Below are positions 4,481 to 12,321 of a DNA stretch of 12,321 bases, piece after piece. The translations under genes and the position numbers were made by a program. Below the pieces are notes generated by a model. That model ran no database searches and was not told where the DNA came from. It was given only the letters and a program-made list of their open reading frames with translations. Origin of the DNA: JBNKDD01 sp050288085 (GTDB lineage Bacteria; Chloroflexota; Anaerolineae; Aggregatilineales; UBA3940); NCBI GenBank assembly GCA_050288085.1, contig JBNKDD010000168.1:1-12321 (forward strand), in the 5' to 3' direction. The stretch's first letter is position 1; every line of letters starts with the position of its first letter.

Positions 4481-6490
4481 TTACAGGTTTCTGGATAGAA
4501 ATTCGGCTCTCGCAAAAAGACCACTATCTTTTGCTGCTTGAATAGCAGCTCTGAAACTTTGCGAAGCGGCCTCATTACCGTGCATTTGTCGGACCTGGCC
4601 TACAGCCTCAAGGACATGTGACTTCATGATTGGGAAGCGTGAGGTAGCCTCCCAGGCCATATCGATATTAGACTGCGCCTCATCAAACTGGCGCAGGTCA
4701 GCGAATGCTTTCGCTCGCTGGATCAGCGCATAGAGTATCCACGGATCCATACCCTGGTTACCCAGGTACCCAACTGCCTGAGCCAAGTATTCCAACGCTC
4801 GTTGGGAAACCTCCTTGTACCCTATCTCCTGTACAAGCTCAAGTCCTCCTGGCCCCACATGCCAGCGTCCAAGAGCCAAGGTGCGCATTCCCAGAGCAAA
4901 GCCATCGCCAACACGTTCAACTTCACCAAAAGTCGACATATGCTTTTCAATAATCTCCGGTACATCGATGTCTGTGACGCCAAGTGCTAAAGTCCATAGT
5001 GCCACAACTCGTGCTTTGCGTACAACATCACCACATGACTGCGCCAGATTAATAGCCGCTTGAGCAGTATCGTTCACTACTTCAATTGCTATGGAAGGCG
5101 AATTCACAATAAACACCTGCACTGTAGACAACCACACATCCACGACATCCTCACGCGCCTGCGGTTGTAAGGGCCTCCAAGCATTCTCATGAAACTGCGA
5201 TATCATTTGCACGGCACGTACTGTAGCATCGTCACCTCTATTAAGCCACAAGAACGCACACATGAGCCAACCCTGAGCCGCAAATGCGTAAGTGTGGTCA
5301 CGTAATCTGAGCAAGCTTTGTACGGTTTCAAAGCTTATATTGCTTGTTGCTCCGTGGATATCGGGCACAGAGATGAAGCGCCCCCAGGCTGCGCCCAGAC
5401 GACCATAGTGCAATTGCAGTGCTCTATAATCATCTGTTTCGCGTTCATATAGAAGTTCCTTCCTGACCAAGCGATCCAATATGCGGATCGCTAGTTCGGA
5501 TTGACCAACTGCCTCTAGAATAGCTGCCAGACATAGCCCAGCGGCAGCTACCGACAGGTTATCACTCCAAGTCCTGAGTTTGATGTCGAACTGCTCACGA
5601 CCAGTCGAAGAGTCATCAAGATTGGTTGAGAAGTCAGTGATATTAAGTGTCTCACACAATTGAGCCAGGTAGGCGGGAACATACTCAACGACAACCTCAC
5701 CCCGATTACCGTATGCAGCCATGAGAGCTTCTGCACCTGCTCCAAGCCCTAGCCCCTCAGGGTAAGATATATATGTGGCACCCAGGCTGTAAGAGGTCCC
5801 TTCGACAAGACCCAAGTAGCCGCGATCAGTTTCCAAATCCGCTGCTGAGAATCCAAGGTACAACCAATACGATGAGTGAAGGTGCTCGAGACTGTGGGAT
5901 AGTGCCTGTGCACGCCCTTTCTTTCGCTGCTTGAGTGTATCTATCATTGACGAGTAATCGCTGGCCGTGCCATGAATCTTTATGAGGGGGAGTGGTCTAT
6001 AGCTCTTGGAAGCCAGCTTCGCAGCCATGGTCCCATAGCCAGATTCATCATAGGCAACAACATACTCTATGCCGCGTCTGTCAAGCGCACGCTCGATCAA
6101 CCGATCAAAATTCGTTGTCACCACTGCTCGTACTGCGCCTGAAGCGGCAAGCGCAGCAATCCCATCGTGGCTGGCATTCAAGACATTAACATCAAATGCT
6201 TGAAGTGCACGAAAATACCGACTACCACACATCTCTTCAATCAACTGGGCTTGGTAATCCGGGGGAAATCGTTCGTCCTGTCTGTTGGTATCAATAGTCA
6301 GTATGACATGCGATTTCAGCCAGCCCGGCCTGCCGAGTGCTGTCTCCAGTCTGTCTGCGAGAACATCCACTATTGCTTTCTGTGTTGCATACCAACCAGG
6401 TAAGGCTGTTGGTCGTTCAGCCGAAACACCGGCGCCAGCCATAACGACGATGCTACCTGCTTTAGCAATGTCGATCATCCTGTCATTCAT
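4481..6490 (-). CDS. SIR2-like NAD-binding domain with helical/TPR-like C-terminus (putative anti-phage protein)
   Basis: This is a 669-residue protein. The N-terminal 270 or so residues form a SIR2-like (SIR2_2 type) Rossmann domain: GAGVS (19-23) binds NAD, TTNFD (125-129) gives the catalytic-site Asn/Asp, KIHG (171-174) gives the catalytic histidine H173, and YLGFSAADLE (211-220) is the second NAD-contacting strand. The remainder is helical with TPR-like pairs, for example about 308-370 and 565-660 (ALIQRAKAFADLRQFDEAQ). In known systems such as ThsA of Thoeris, DSR1/DSR2 and SIR2-APAZ, domains of this type destroy NAD+ upon phage sensing. By analogy the C-terminal half would be the sensor or oligomerisation module. 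The ATG has GGAGGT (6505-6500) 9 nt upstream. No partner gene is coupled to it. No signal peptide or membrane segment. All key motifs are intact, so it is probably functional. A deacetylase role is less likely, since the zinc-binding cysteines of true sirtuins are absent. Confidence 0.88.
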   Translation of the reverse strand: MNDRMIDIAKAGSIVVMAGAGVSAERPTALPGWYATQKAIVDVLADRLETALGRPGWLKSHVILTIDTNRQDERFPPDYQAQLIEEMCGSRYFRALQAFDVNVLNASHDGIAALAASGAVRAVVTTNFDRLIERALDRRGIEYVVAYDESGYGTMAAKLASKSYRPLPLIKIHGTASDYSSMIDTLKQRKKGRAQALSHSLEHLHSSYWLYLGFSAADLETDRGYLGLVEGTSYSLGATYISYPEGLGLGAGAEALMAAYGNRGEVVVEYVPAYLAQLCETLNITDFSTNLDDSSTGREQFDIKLRTWSDNLSVAAAGLCLAAILEAVGQSELAIRILDRLVRKELLYERETDDYRALQLHYGRLGAAWGRFISVPDIHGATSNISFETVQSLLRLRDHTYAFAAQGWLMCAFLWLNRGDDATVRAVQMISQFHENAWRPLQPQAREDVVDVWLSTVQVFIVNSPSIAIEVVNDTAQAAINLAQSCGDVVRKARVVALWTLALGVTDIDVPEIIEKHMSTFGEVERVGDGFALGMRTLALGRWHVGPGGLELVQEIGYKEVSQRALEYLAQAVGYLGNQGMDPWILYALIQRAKAFADLRQFDEAQSNIDMAWEATSRFPIMKSHVLEAVGQVRQMHGNEAASQSFRAAIQAAKDSGLFARAEFLSRNL

Positions 6491-6557
6491 GTGTGGTGTA
6501 CCTCCGCATCAGACCTGGTAATGCCCGTAAATGTGGATGTAGGAGTCGAAAATGCAT

Positions 6558-6893
6558 TTAACCAGCATAGAGAACCTGCAAGTATCGTTCATCCCAACCA
6601 GCGTGGAGCAGTTTGGCCTCAACACCAACTTTGAGAAAGACCTCTTGCTTGTGTAAGTTCAAAACAATATGACGTAAGACTGCTAGGTTTTGAGGGGCAT
6701 GGTCTTTGCGAGAGCGGTTTTCATCTTCACCGAAAGCCATGTCGAGCATCCAATAGAGGCGATTTTCGATATGCCAATGAGCGCGGACAGCCTCTAACAG
6801 GTGTTTGGCATCCGGCAGTAGGCTGAACTTATCGTAATCCCGAGAGTAAATCACGTTATGTGTGGCAATAATCCTTCCAACGTCCCTAGTCAT
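6558..6893 (-). pseudogene. ISAs1-family transposase, C-terminal relic
   Basis: About 90 residues from LLPDAKHLLEAVRAHW to the stop match the C-terminal end of ISAs1 (H-repeat-type) transposases: HWHIENRLYWMLDMAFGEDENR contains the typical W-x-IEN-x-L-x-W-x-LD-x-xF-x-ED core, followed by RKDHAPQNLAVLRHIVLNL and KVGVEAKLLHAGWDERYL. The family is usually about 370 residues, so roughly three quarters are missing. The first 20-25 codons after the nominal ATG (6893) do not look like ISAs1, and the family match begins near 6830. The stop TAA is followed by ATGCATTTTCGACTCC, which resembles an ISAs1-type terminus and may mark the end of the element near 6540. It is a dead fragment. The SIR2-like gene starts only 67 nt downstream. 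Confidence 0.82.
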
Positions 6894-7011
6894 CTAGGCT
6901 TCCTCTCTCTTCGCTGTATTTTTCGAGCATCCGCTGTGCTTTGGCTATCAACTTACGACGGTCTGCCTCATTCAAGGCCAAGAAGACCTCGTTTAGGTAG
7001 GCAGAGTTTGC
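6886..7011 (-). pseudogene. Short coding-like relic, unknown protein C-terminus
   Basis: A 41-codon open stretch without an ATG near its beginning reads YLNEVFLALNEADRRKLI, then AKAQRMLEKYSEERGSLDD and a TAG at 6888-6886. Most codons begin with a purine, as real coding sequence does, and the residues form an amphipathic helix. It is in the same frame as the relic at 7030-7224, separated from it by a TGA and a TAG. It could be the tail of the same decayed gene or of another. I cannot assign a family. Confidence 0.3.
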
Positions 7012-7515
7012 CTATCTTGTTCTTCGTCGTCAATCTGACCATACGAAATGCATCTGACTTTTGACTTGTCCCCAAGCCAACCCTATCCCAACTGTGACAT
7101 CCTCTGGCACAGCGCCATCGACTCCTTCCGCGGCGAAGACAGAGGCGTGCTCAGTAAACGCACCTATTGAAAGAACAATGCACCTCTCCACAGCCTCCTT
7201 GACGACTGTCCTGGGTTCGAGTCAGACGTAGGCAGTCACGCCGAGCACCGGAATGATGTACGGAGGCTGCGGATTTCTGGCATAGCTGTGAGCCAAACAT
7301 AGCAATGCCGATGAAGAATCACATAAGCTAGCAATAAGATGAATATCTGTGACGTGAGCTTATTATATGTTTCCGAAAAGGTACGCTCACTTTGGGACTT
7401 AAAACCCAGTAAACTCGAGGAGGTGGCTTCAATGGTCAACCTCGCACTGGTCAGGAACGAATCAGTTCACGCCAGTATACAGCATTTAAGGTGGGTTGGG
7501 TGTGCATTTGCAGGC
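6894..7515. other. Decayed stretch between ISAs1 relic and Tc toxin gene
   Basis: Beyond the two coding-like relics on the minus strand, 7225-7515 shows no gene I can support. The minus-strand frame around 7236-7439 has only a TTG start and no ribosome binding site. There is no clear terminator after the toxin stop codon: the best dyad is a 3-4 bp GGG/CCC pair near 7396-7409 with an AT loop. The region looks like accumulated gene debris next to IS insertions. Confidence 0.5.
7030..7224 (-). pseudogene. Coding-like relic, possibly a trypco1/CU044_2847-like domain
   Basis: From an in-frame TGA (7224-7222) the frame is open for 63 codons to TGA at 7032-7030. The translation includes VVKEAVERCIVLSIGAFTEH and GAVPEDVTVGIGLAWG, ending HFVWSD. 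Codons show a strong G-at-position-one bias, so I believe it was coding. The pattern of a helix, then P-x-x-V-x-V-x-x-GL, then a final F-x-x-W strand is loosely reminiscent of the small CU044_2847 (trypco1) domains that accompany conflict systems, but the central part is missing and the match is weak. Upstream of the internal stop the same frame stays open for about 45 codons (IIPVLGVTAYV just before the stop), consistent with a nonsense mutation in a longer gene. It could also be chance. Confidence 0.3.
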
Positions 7516-10500
7516 CTAAGATGGCCACGCATGGGCTCGACCTTTGTATGTGATGACGAACAAAATATCTTCTATAAGCTCGTCGCGGAATAGCCTCCTT
7601 ATTTCCTCCCGATCAGGAAGTGCCAACTCCCAGTTGCCGGATGGAGATCTGCCTTGCATGGCAGTCCAGCTACTTGCGTTGCCCCTACGAGTGCTGATGA
7701 TACCGTCAACAGTCCTCGCCCCTCCTCCAACTCTGCCTCCAACTCCGTTTTCAGTGAAGTGGAGATGCGTTACATCGATCTCGAACAGTTGCCCATTTGA
7801 CCGGGCGAAATATAGGGCAATATGCTGAATTTTGAGACGTTCGAGATTGGGCGGAAAATCATCAAGCTTGACTTCGAACCGGATTGTCATCGGCGTACTG
7901 GTTCTGTCAGGATTGTGCAGATCATACCACTGATCAGCAAGATGATGCCGGAGGCTGTACGGACGGTCGCCGCTTACATTGGCATCGAGCGTCTGGAGAA
8001 CCTGCTGCTGGTAGTCAAAGCTATTAAGCGCAGTGTAATCTATTGTGATGAGCACATCGGCAATCATTCTGTAATCAAATAGATTTGCCGCCTTCGGCAT
8101 TCTGAATTCCCATGTTGTATCCACCCCGATACCTTCAAATGGTCGCAGCATATCCGACTGGGCATTTAGCTCAAACAGGCCGGAGGCATCCCTCGGCGAG
8201 GATAGTGCGGCCTGATCCGGTCCTCGCTGGATGATCGTCGTTTGGAAAATGTCACCGCCGACCACAACATGTGACAGGCGGCTACTAGTCAGGGTTGCCT
8301 TAATGCCATGAATGGGCGGGACCAACGCAATGACGGACGTGCGGACCTGGTGAATGAGACGCAAATAATGGCCTGGAAAGTCCCAATCGAAGAGTTTCAT
8401 TGGCGTAGCAAACGTGATGACACCCGTCTCGCGGAATTTCTGGAATTCTACCGGAGCTAAGCTGGCGAGTGATATAGTCTTTGTCAATTGGAGCTTGCGC
8501 TCGTTGGTCTCAAAAGCATATTGATCGAGCTGGTAGATAGCTTGAAGAAGACGTGCAGAGCCCGTCATACCACGGCGGTCCACACTTTCGGTGTCTAAAA
8601 CCGTACCTGATACTGCGTCCGCTGGCGACTCCCAGTAATCGTGCTGAATGAACGGTGGTGGAACTTCCTGCCGTTCAAATGCCAATTGGTTAGCAGCTAG
8701 CTGTGCCATCGTGGTAGCCTGCTGCAAGAAGTAGCTATATGCTCCTTCTAGGATATTGCTCATCCAGTCGTACAACTCGGCATTCGTGAACTTGTTAGCC
8801 AGGAAATCGACGACTGCCCCAGCATGATCCGACTGTAGCTCCGAGATCAAACGTTCTTGACCTATAATCCGCACATGATCTTCGGCGATGCGGATCTGCT
8901 GTGCCCCAATGCGTACATCATGCTGCGCAAGTCTTCTCTGGAATTGCCATTCTTCCACACGGCGTTCGAAGCTGGCTAGCACACCGTAGAATGAGGCTAG
9001 TGTACTGGATACTCCAATCGTCGTAGATAAACTCTGCAGCGCGTATTGGGCCGCTGCTCCATATTGCATTGCTGCATAGCTGAGTGCTGACGCAGTAGCA
9101 TATGCAGCAGCCAATGTTGTCTGTATACTTATTGCCACGCCCAACGCATTCAATTGATCATTCTCACTGCCACGCAGTCCCGCACTCAGCAGATCACTAT
9201 AGTGCTCGGCGAGGATCTGGGATCGCTCTTGCTGCATCTCGGCGAGGCTGACGTTGTGCTCAGCTTCCCTGACTCGCAGATCTTGCAGCCTAACTCCGGC
9301 GCGTGCTAACTGAAGATCCTGTCGGGCTTTAAGCAGGTTATAGTATTCGACATCACGCTTCTCCAGTGTTGATAGCATCATACTTTCGAGCTGCTGGGCA
9401 TGGCCCACGAGTTGTTTGGCCCGCTCGATGAGTACAGCATAGCGGTACGGCGTAGGTTGGAGAACGCTCAGACCTGGCAGGACAAGTTGACCTCCTGCCC
9501 CGATTGTCGGCATACCGCTGGTGGTATCTGTCGGTACGGCGTAAGGCTCTAGTTGGCGTTCGACACCCGCGATGTTGCGACAGTTACGCAACTTGTACAG
9601 GTTGAGCTCGGCTCGTAGGCGTAGTGCTTCCAAGATCGGATTCTGTGGGACACAGAAGCGAAGAGAAGGGGCGGTCAGCAGGCTCTCTCCAATGCCATAA
9701 CTAAAACCACCGTTTACTTTCCAGGTCTGTTGCCTCAGCCATGGAATACTCTCCTGTTCAAGGGTGGTTGCATCCAGACCAGTTGCCAGCGCCATCCGAA
9801 CTTGGAAGTCCTGCCCAGCGATTACAGCTTGACTTTGCGCTGCTAAGGCGATCTCTGGTTCGCTTAGCAGCTCCTGGTGAGCAAGCGCAGTTGTTAGCCT
9901 TCTCTCGCTAATGATATCGGACATAGAAGGTCGGGCCACAGACTCTCTTGCCTCGTTGATAAGCTCCCGGATTTTTGAGAGGCGCTCAGACAAGGGAGCA
10001 TTGATCTCCATGATGGTTAACAACTGAGTCTTGAACTGGTATAGTTTGCTAAGTTCGGGGACAGCAGCTATTTCGGACATCACTTGCAAAAATACTGGCA
10101 GCCAGCTCCGATCGACGATGTACGGCTCTAGTCTGCTCACTAATTCTGCAATCGTGTCATCACATTGGTTTGTATGCTGCTGGAGAACGGGGGTATCGAG
10201 CAAATCCAGGGTCGCATCATAGAGTAGTCTGGCGAGGGAAACCGATTCCGCTGTATCGTGTGTGAACTCAGCGTCAGCATAGTCGAGAAAGCAGCGGATA
10301 ATAGATAGCAGGGTGAAGCAAGTGTAGGCATTAGGCCGCGTAGCAGCAACACCATGTGGATTGAGGGGGTCAAGCAGCCAGTCCGGTAAGCGCTCAAAAG
10401 TGTTTGTTGCGTTATCCTGAGCTTCTACAGCGAGTATGGGTGCGATCTTGCGATTCTCCCTTCTGGCGCTGTAATCGTACACACTGCGGAACCAATCCAG

Positions 10501-12321
10501 GGCAGCAATGTAATGACCACGTGCTTGCAGTTGCAGGGCGATATGCATGGGGACAAAGTAATAAGCCTCGTCCAGGTATGCCCGGTTGCTCGCCGGGCCA
10601 TCTGCGTTTGCAAGAAATGCTGCTTCAATCAAGGCTCTTTGGGATCGCAGCGGCTCAGCTGAAGGAAATGCAATTGCGCTTAATTGTTTGGCATCTATAG
10701 GTGCTAGATACCATTCCGCATCGCGGAGGACTTGATTAATCATATTATCCGACTCTACCAGGCGAGGGGTGAAACTGAGAATGGTCCCGGGGAACAAATT
10801 GTAGTGTCCCATTTCGTAATTCTGGCATGCGAAATACCTAGTCGAGTCAACTGACACTTTCCCTGATGTAGGTACTATCCGATAACTGAATACATCATTG
10901 GAAATAACCTGTCGCTCTTCTTGGTTAGCCCGATATTTATAATCTACGCTTCGCTCATTGTTACCAATCACGATAAGAACTTCATAGATTTCTAATCCAT
11001 CAACCGTAAACAGCTGCACCATCTCATCTGCAAATGCCCAATCTTTCCAATCGCCGATTTCCAGCCGCAATGTCGTACTACCTGTTTGGATACCTGCCCT
11101 GACATTAAAAATGTAAGGAACCATCATAAGCTTACGGTCCAATTCACTCGCATCCCACAACATTTTGAGTGCCGCTCTAACTAACGTTTCAATCGTTTCT
11201 TCGGTATAATCAGATTCCTGAAATGGCCCTTCAAAGAATTCAAACAAAGATATGCCTTCATAGGGCGAGTCATCAGAGATGAACACCTTCTTCAGGCTTA
11301 CACCAGTTACTAAATTAAGCCAGATGTCGAACTCTTCTATGCTGGACCAACTGGCTTTACTTAGATCTTGATCAGATCTCCTAAGGGAATTCCATCCCGT
11401 TAGATGTTGGGTGCCGCCGGAATACCAATTATCGCCAGACTGAACAAAGACCTCAGAGGTGCTTGGTGCACGATACACTCCGTGAAAGTTAGCCGAACCT
11501 ACAGATACCCATCTTCCATCATCATGTGGTCCAAAGAGGCGATACTCGATCACATCACCGGCACCCTTATGTGCAAACACATAGAACTCTTCGTCTGAGA
11601 TCTCTACCATAGCGAGTAAGTCAACATATCGGTTTCCGATCGGTGCATTCACTAGTGGCAGCCAATCACCCTCAAGATCAATCCAATCCTTACCTTCCCG
11701 ATTCAGTGAGCGGTTGTATATCGTGCCTTCCTCACAACGGATAGCGAGTTGCGGCGGGGAATCCTCACGAAACGTTTGGCGGATCACAGCGCTGAACCGG
11801 GTGATTTGTTTGCCATTCCTGTTATCCGGTAGCTCTAACTCGTCAACTTGCCCCGTCCATGCCTGCCTGTTCAGGTTATACTTCGTGAACACAAGTTTCT
11901 GCTTTTCATCTTCCTGTGTACGCGCGAACAGGAACATGAATCGCTCTTCAGGTGAGACTTCATAGGGCACGGTACCAATGATGTTGACCAGATTTTGGAG
12001 ACCTGGAATTGCCTCCCATGGCGTCTGTGCATAAACGCCTGGTGTCTGAGAGGCATCCACTTTTGCTTGCGGGTTATAGGCTGACCAGTAAGCGGTGTTC
12101 GTTTCACCCCCCCGCGCGAAGACGTAGAACAGCTCACACTCCATAACACCGGTCCTGGAGCGTCCATCTCCATCTCGCACAAGGGTTCGCGTCTGGCAGG
12201 AGGCTTCCAGGGTCAGGTTACATACATCCCGGAAATACCCGGAATACTCCTCAACTGCCTGATAGGCCTGTTCAGGCGTCAGGCGGCGATTACCACGCAG
12301 ATCGCTGACCAGCTTGCGGAA
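7516..12321 (-). CDS. Tc (ABC) toxin subunit A, C-terminal 1,601 residues
   Basis: TcA subunits form the pentameric, receptor-binding and pore-forming component of Tc toxins, injecting a TcB-TcC cocooned effector into target cells. The frame is open across the window edge: a GTG at 12180 is not the start, because 47 further codons upstream (FRKLVSDLRGNRRLTPEQAY...) are in frame and fit the family. Numbering from the edge: about 1-500 is the neuraminidase-like region (ELFYVFARGGETNTAYWSAY); about 580-670 a helical segment (LALDWF-type, then WLLDPLNPHGVAATRP); about 960-1175 two long heptad-rich helices around an Ala-rich hydrophobic turn (about 1065-1095), the expected pore-forming hairpin; about 1185-1601 the TcB-binding end (YDWMSNIL, LTKTISLASLAP, FDWDFPGHYLRLI, FEGIGVDTTWEF, ELIEDILFVITYKGRAHAWPS). 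The C-terminus is complete, ending TAG at 7518-7516. No frameshift was found. TcB and TcC are not in view, so they must lie upstream, elsewhere, or be absent. Confidence 0.93.
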   Translation of the reverse strand, partial: FRKLVSDLRGNRRLTPEQAYQAVEEYSGYFRDVCNLTLEASCQTRTLVRDGDGRSRTGVMECELFYVFARGGETNTAYWSAYNPQAKVDASQTPGVYAQTPWEAIPGLQNLVNIIGTVPYEVSPEERFMFLFARTQEDEKQKLVFTKYNLNRQAWTGQVDELELPDNRNGKQITRFSAVIRQTFREDSPPQLAIRCEEGTIYNRSLNREGKDWIDLEGDWLPLVNAPIGNRYVDLLAMVEISDEEFYVFAHKGAGDVIEYRLFGPHDDGRWVSVGSANFHGVYRAPSTSEVFVQSGDNWYSGGTQHLTGWNSLRRSDQDLSKASWSSIEEFDIWLNLVTGVSLKKVFISDDSPYEGISLFEFFEGPFQESDYTEETIETLVRAALKMLWDASELDRKLMMVPYIFNVRAGIQTGSTTLRLEIGDWKDWAFADEMVQLFTVDGLEIYEVLIVIGNNERSVDYKYRANQEERQVISNDVFSYRIVPTSGKVSVDSTRYFACQNYEMGHYNLFPGTILSFTPRLVESDNMINQVLRDAEWYLAPIDAKQLSAIAFPSAEPLRSQRALIEAAFLANADGPASNRAYLDEAYYFVPMHIALQLQARGHYIAALDWFRSVYDYSARRENRKIAPILAVEAQDNATNTFERLPDWLLDPLNPHGVAATRPNAYTCFTLLSIIRCFLDYADAEFTHDTAESVSLARLLYDATLDLLDTPVLQQHTNQCDDTIAELVSRLEPYIVDRSWLPVFLQVMSEIAAVPELSKLYQFKTQLLTIMEINAPLSERLSKIRELINEARESVARPSMSDIISERRLTTALAHQELLSEPEIALAAQSQAVIAGQDFQVRMALATGLDATTLEQESIPWLRQQTWKVNGGFSYGIGESLLTAPSLRFCVPQNPILEALRLRAELNLYKLRNCRNIAGVERQLEPYAVPTDTTSGMPTIGAGGQLVLPGLSVLQPTPYRYAVLIERAKQLVGHAQQLESMMLSTLEKRDVEYYNLLKARQDLQLARAGVRLQDLRVREAEHNVSLAEMQQERSQILAEHYSDLLSAGLRGSENDQLNALGVAISIQTTLAAAYATASALSYAAMQYGAAAQYALQSLSTTIGVSSTLASFYGVLASFERRVEEWQFQRRLAQHDVRIGAQQIRIAEDHVRIIGQERLISELQSDHAGAVVDFLANKFTNAELYDWMSNILEGAYSYFLQQATTMAQLAANQLAFERQEVPPPFIQHDYWESPADAVSGTVLDTESVDRRGMTGSARLLQAIYQLDQYAFETNERKLQLTKTISLASLAPVEFQKFRETGVITFATPMKLFDWDFPGHYLRLIHQVRTSVIALVPPIHGIKATLTSSRLSHVVVGGDIFQTTIIQRGPDQAALSSPRDASGLFELNAQSDMLRPFEGIGVDTTWEFRMPKAANLFDYRMIADVLITIDYTALNSFDYQQQVLQTLDANVSGDRPYSLRHHLADQWYDLHNPDRTSTPMTIRFEVKLDDFPPNLERLKIQHIALYFARSNGQLFEIDVTHLHFTENGVGGRVGGGARTVDGIISTRRGNASSWTAMQGRSPSGNWELALPDREEIRRLFRDELIEDILFVITYKGRAHAWPS

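Noticed and set aside
7213..7223. GGTTCGAGTC resembling the T-loop of a tRNA
   Set aside because: The flanking bases do not form a T-arm stem, and no acceptor or anticodon arm can be drawn upstream or downstream.
7236..7439. Minus-strand 67-codon frame with a hydrophobic stretch
   Set aside because: It has only a TTG start, no ribosome binding site and no family resemblance; the hydrophobic run (IFILLLAYVILH) alone is not enough.
12178..12180. GTG as the start of the Tc toxin gene
   Set aside because: The frame continues open to the window edge with family-like sequence and no Shine-Dalgarno stands before this GTG, so the gene simply runs off the window.
1..12321. CRISPR array, rRNA or riboswitch
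   Set aside because: No regularly spaced repeats, no rRNA-like conserved blocks and no recognisable aptamer were seen on either strand.

Overview
The window looks like an accessory or genomic-island stretch from a bacterium of moderate GC content, most likely a member of the Chloroflexota (filamentous Chloroflexia such as Roseiflexus, Kouleothrix or Herpetosiphon relatives). That assignment is an inference from how the proteins read and is only moderately sure. There are no core housekeeping genes, tRNAs, rRNAs or CRISPR arrays. Genes at both ends run off the window, and most of the content is defence-like, toxin-like or mobile.

Layout. 1-535 (minus): N-terminal 178 residues of a large Type IIG (Eco57I-like) restriction-modification enzyme. 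536-951: intergenic region with three dyad symmetries; the last is a perfect 15-bp inverted repeat abutting the Shine-Dalgarno of the next gene. 952-2019 (plus): a complete tyrosine recombinase, visibly more GC-rich than its surroundings. 2168-2826 (minus): a two-gene operon with an ATGA overlap, made of a 90-residue small protein and a retropepsin-like aspartic protease. 3210-4404: an IS4/IS701-like insertion sequence with perfect terminal repeats, apparent CTAG target duplications and a frameshifted transposase. 4481-6490 (minus): a 669-residue SIR2-like NAD-binding domain fused to a helical/TPR-like C-terminal half, a good candidate for a single-gene anti-phage protein. 6558-6893 (minus): C-terminal relic of an ISAs1-family transposase. 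6886-7224 (minus): short coding-like relics broken by stops. 7516-12321 (minus): the C-terminal 1,601 residues of a Tc (ABC) insecticidal-type toxin A subunit, covering the neuraminidase-like region, pore-forming helical stalk and TcB-binding C-terminus; the N-terminus lies outside.

How the parts relate. Apart from the recombinase, every gene-sized feature is on the minus strand, but only the small-protein/protease pair shows direct evidence of co-transcription. Restriction-modification, SIR2-TPR, a solo recombinase and IS debris together suggest a defence/mobility hot spot joined to the 3' end of a Tc toxin locus. No TcB or TcC partner is visible. The SIR2-TPR protein and the protease pair are the best places to look for an undescribed system.
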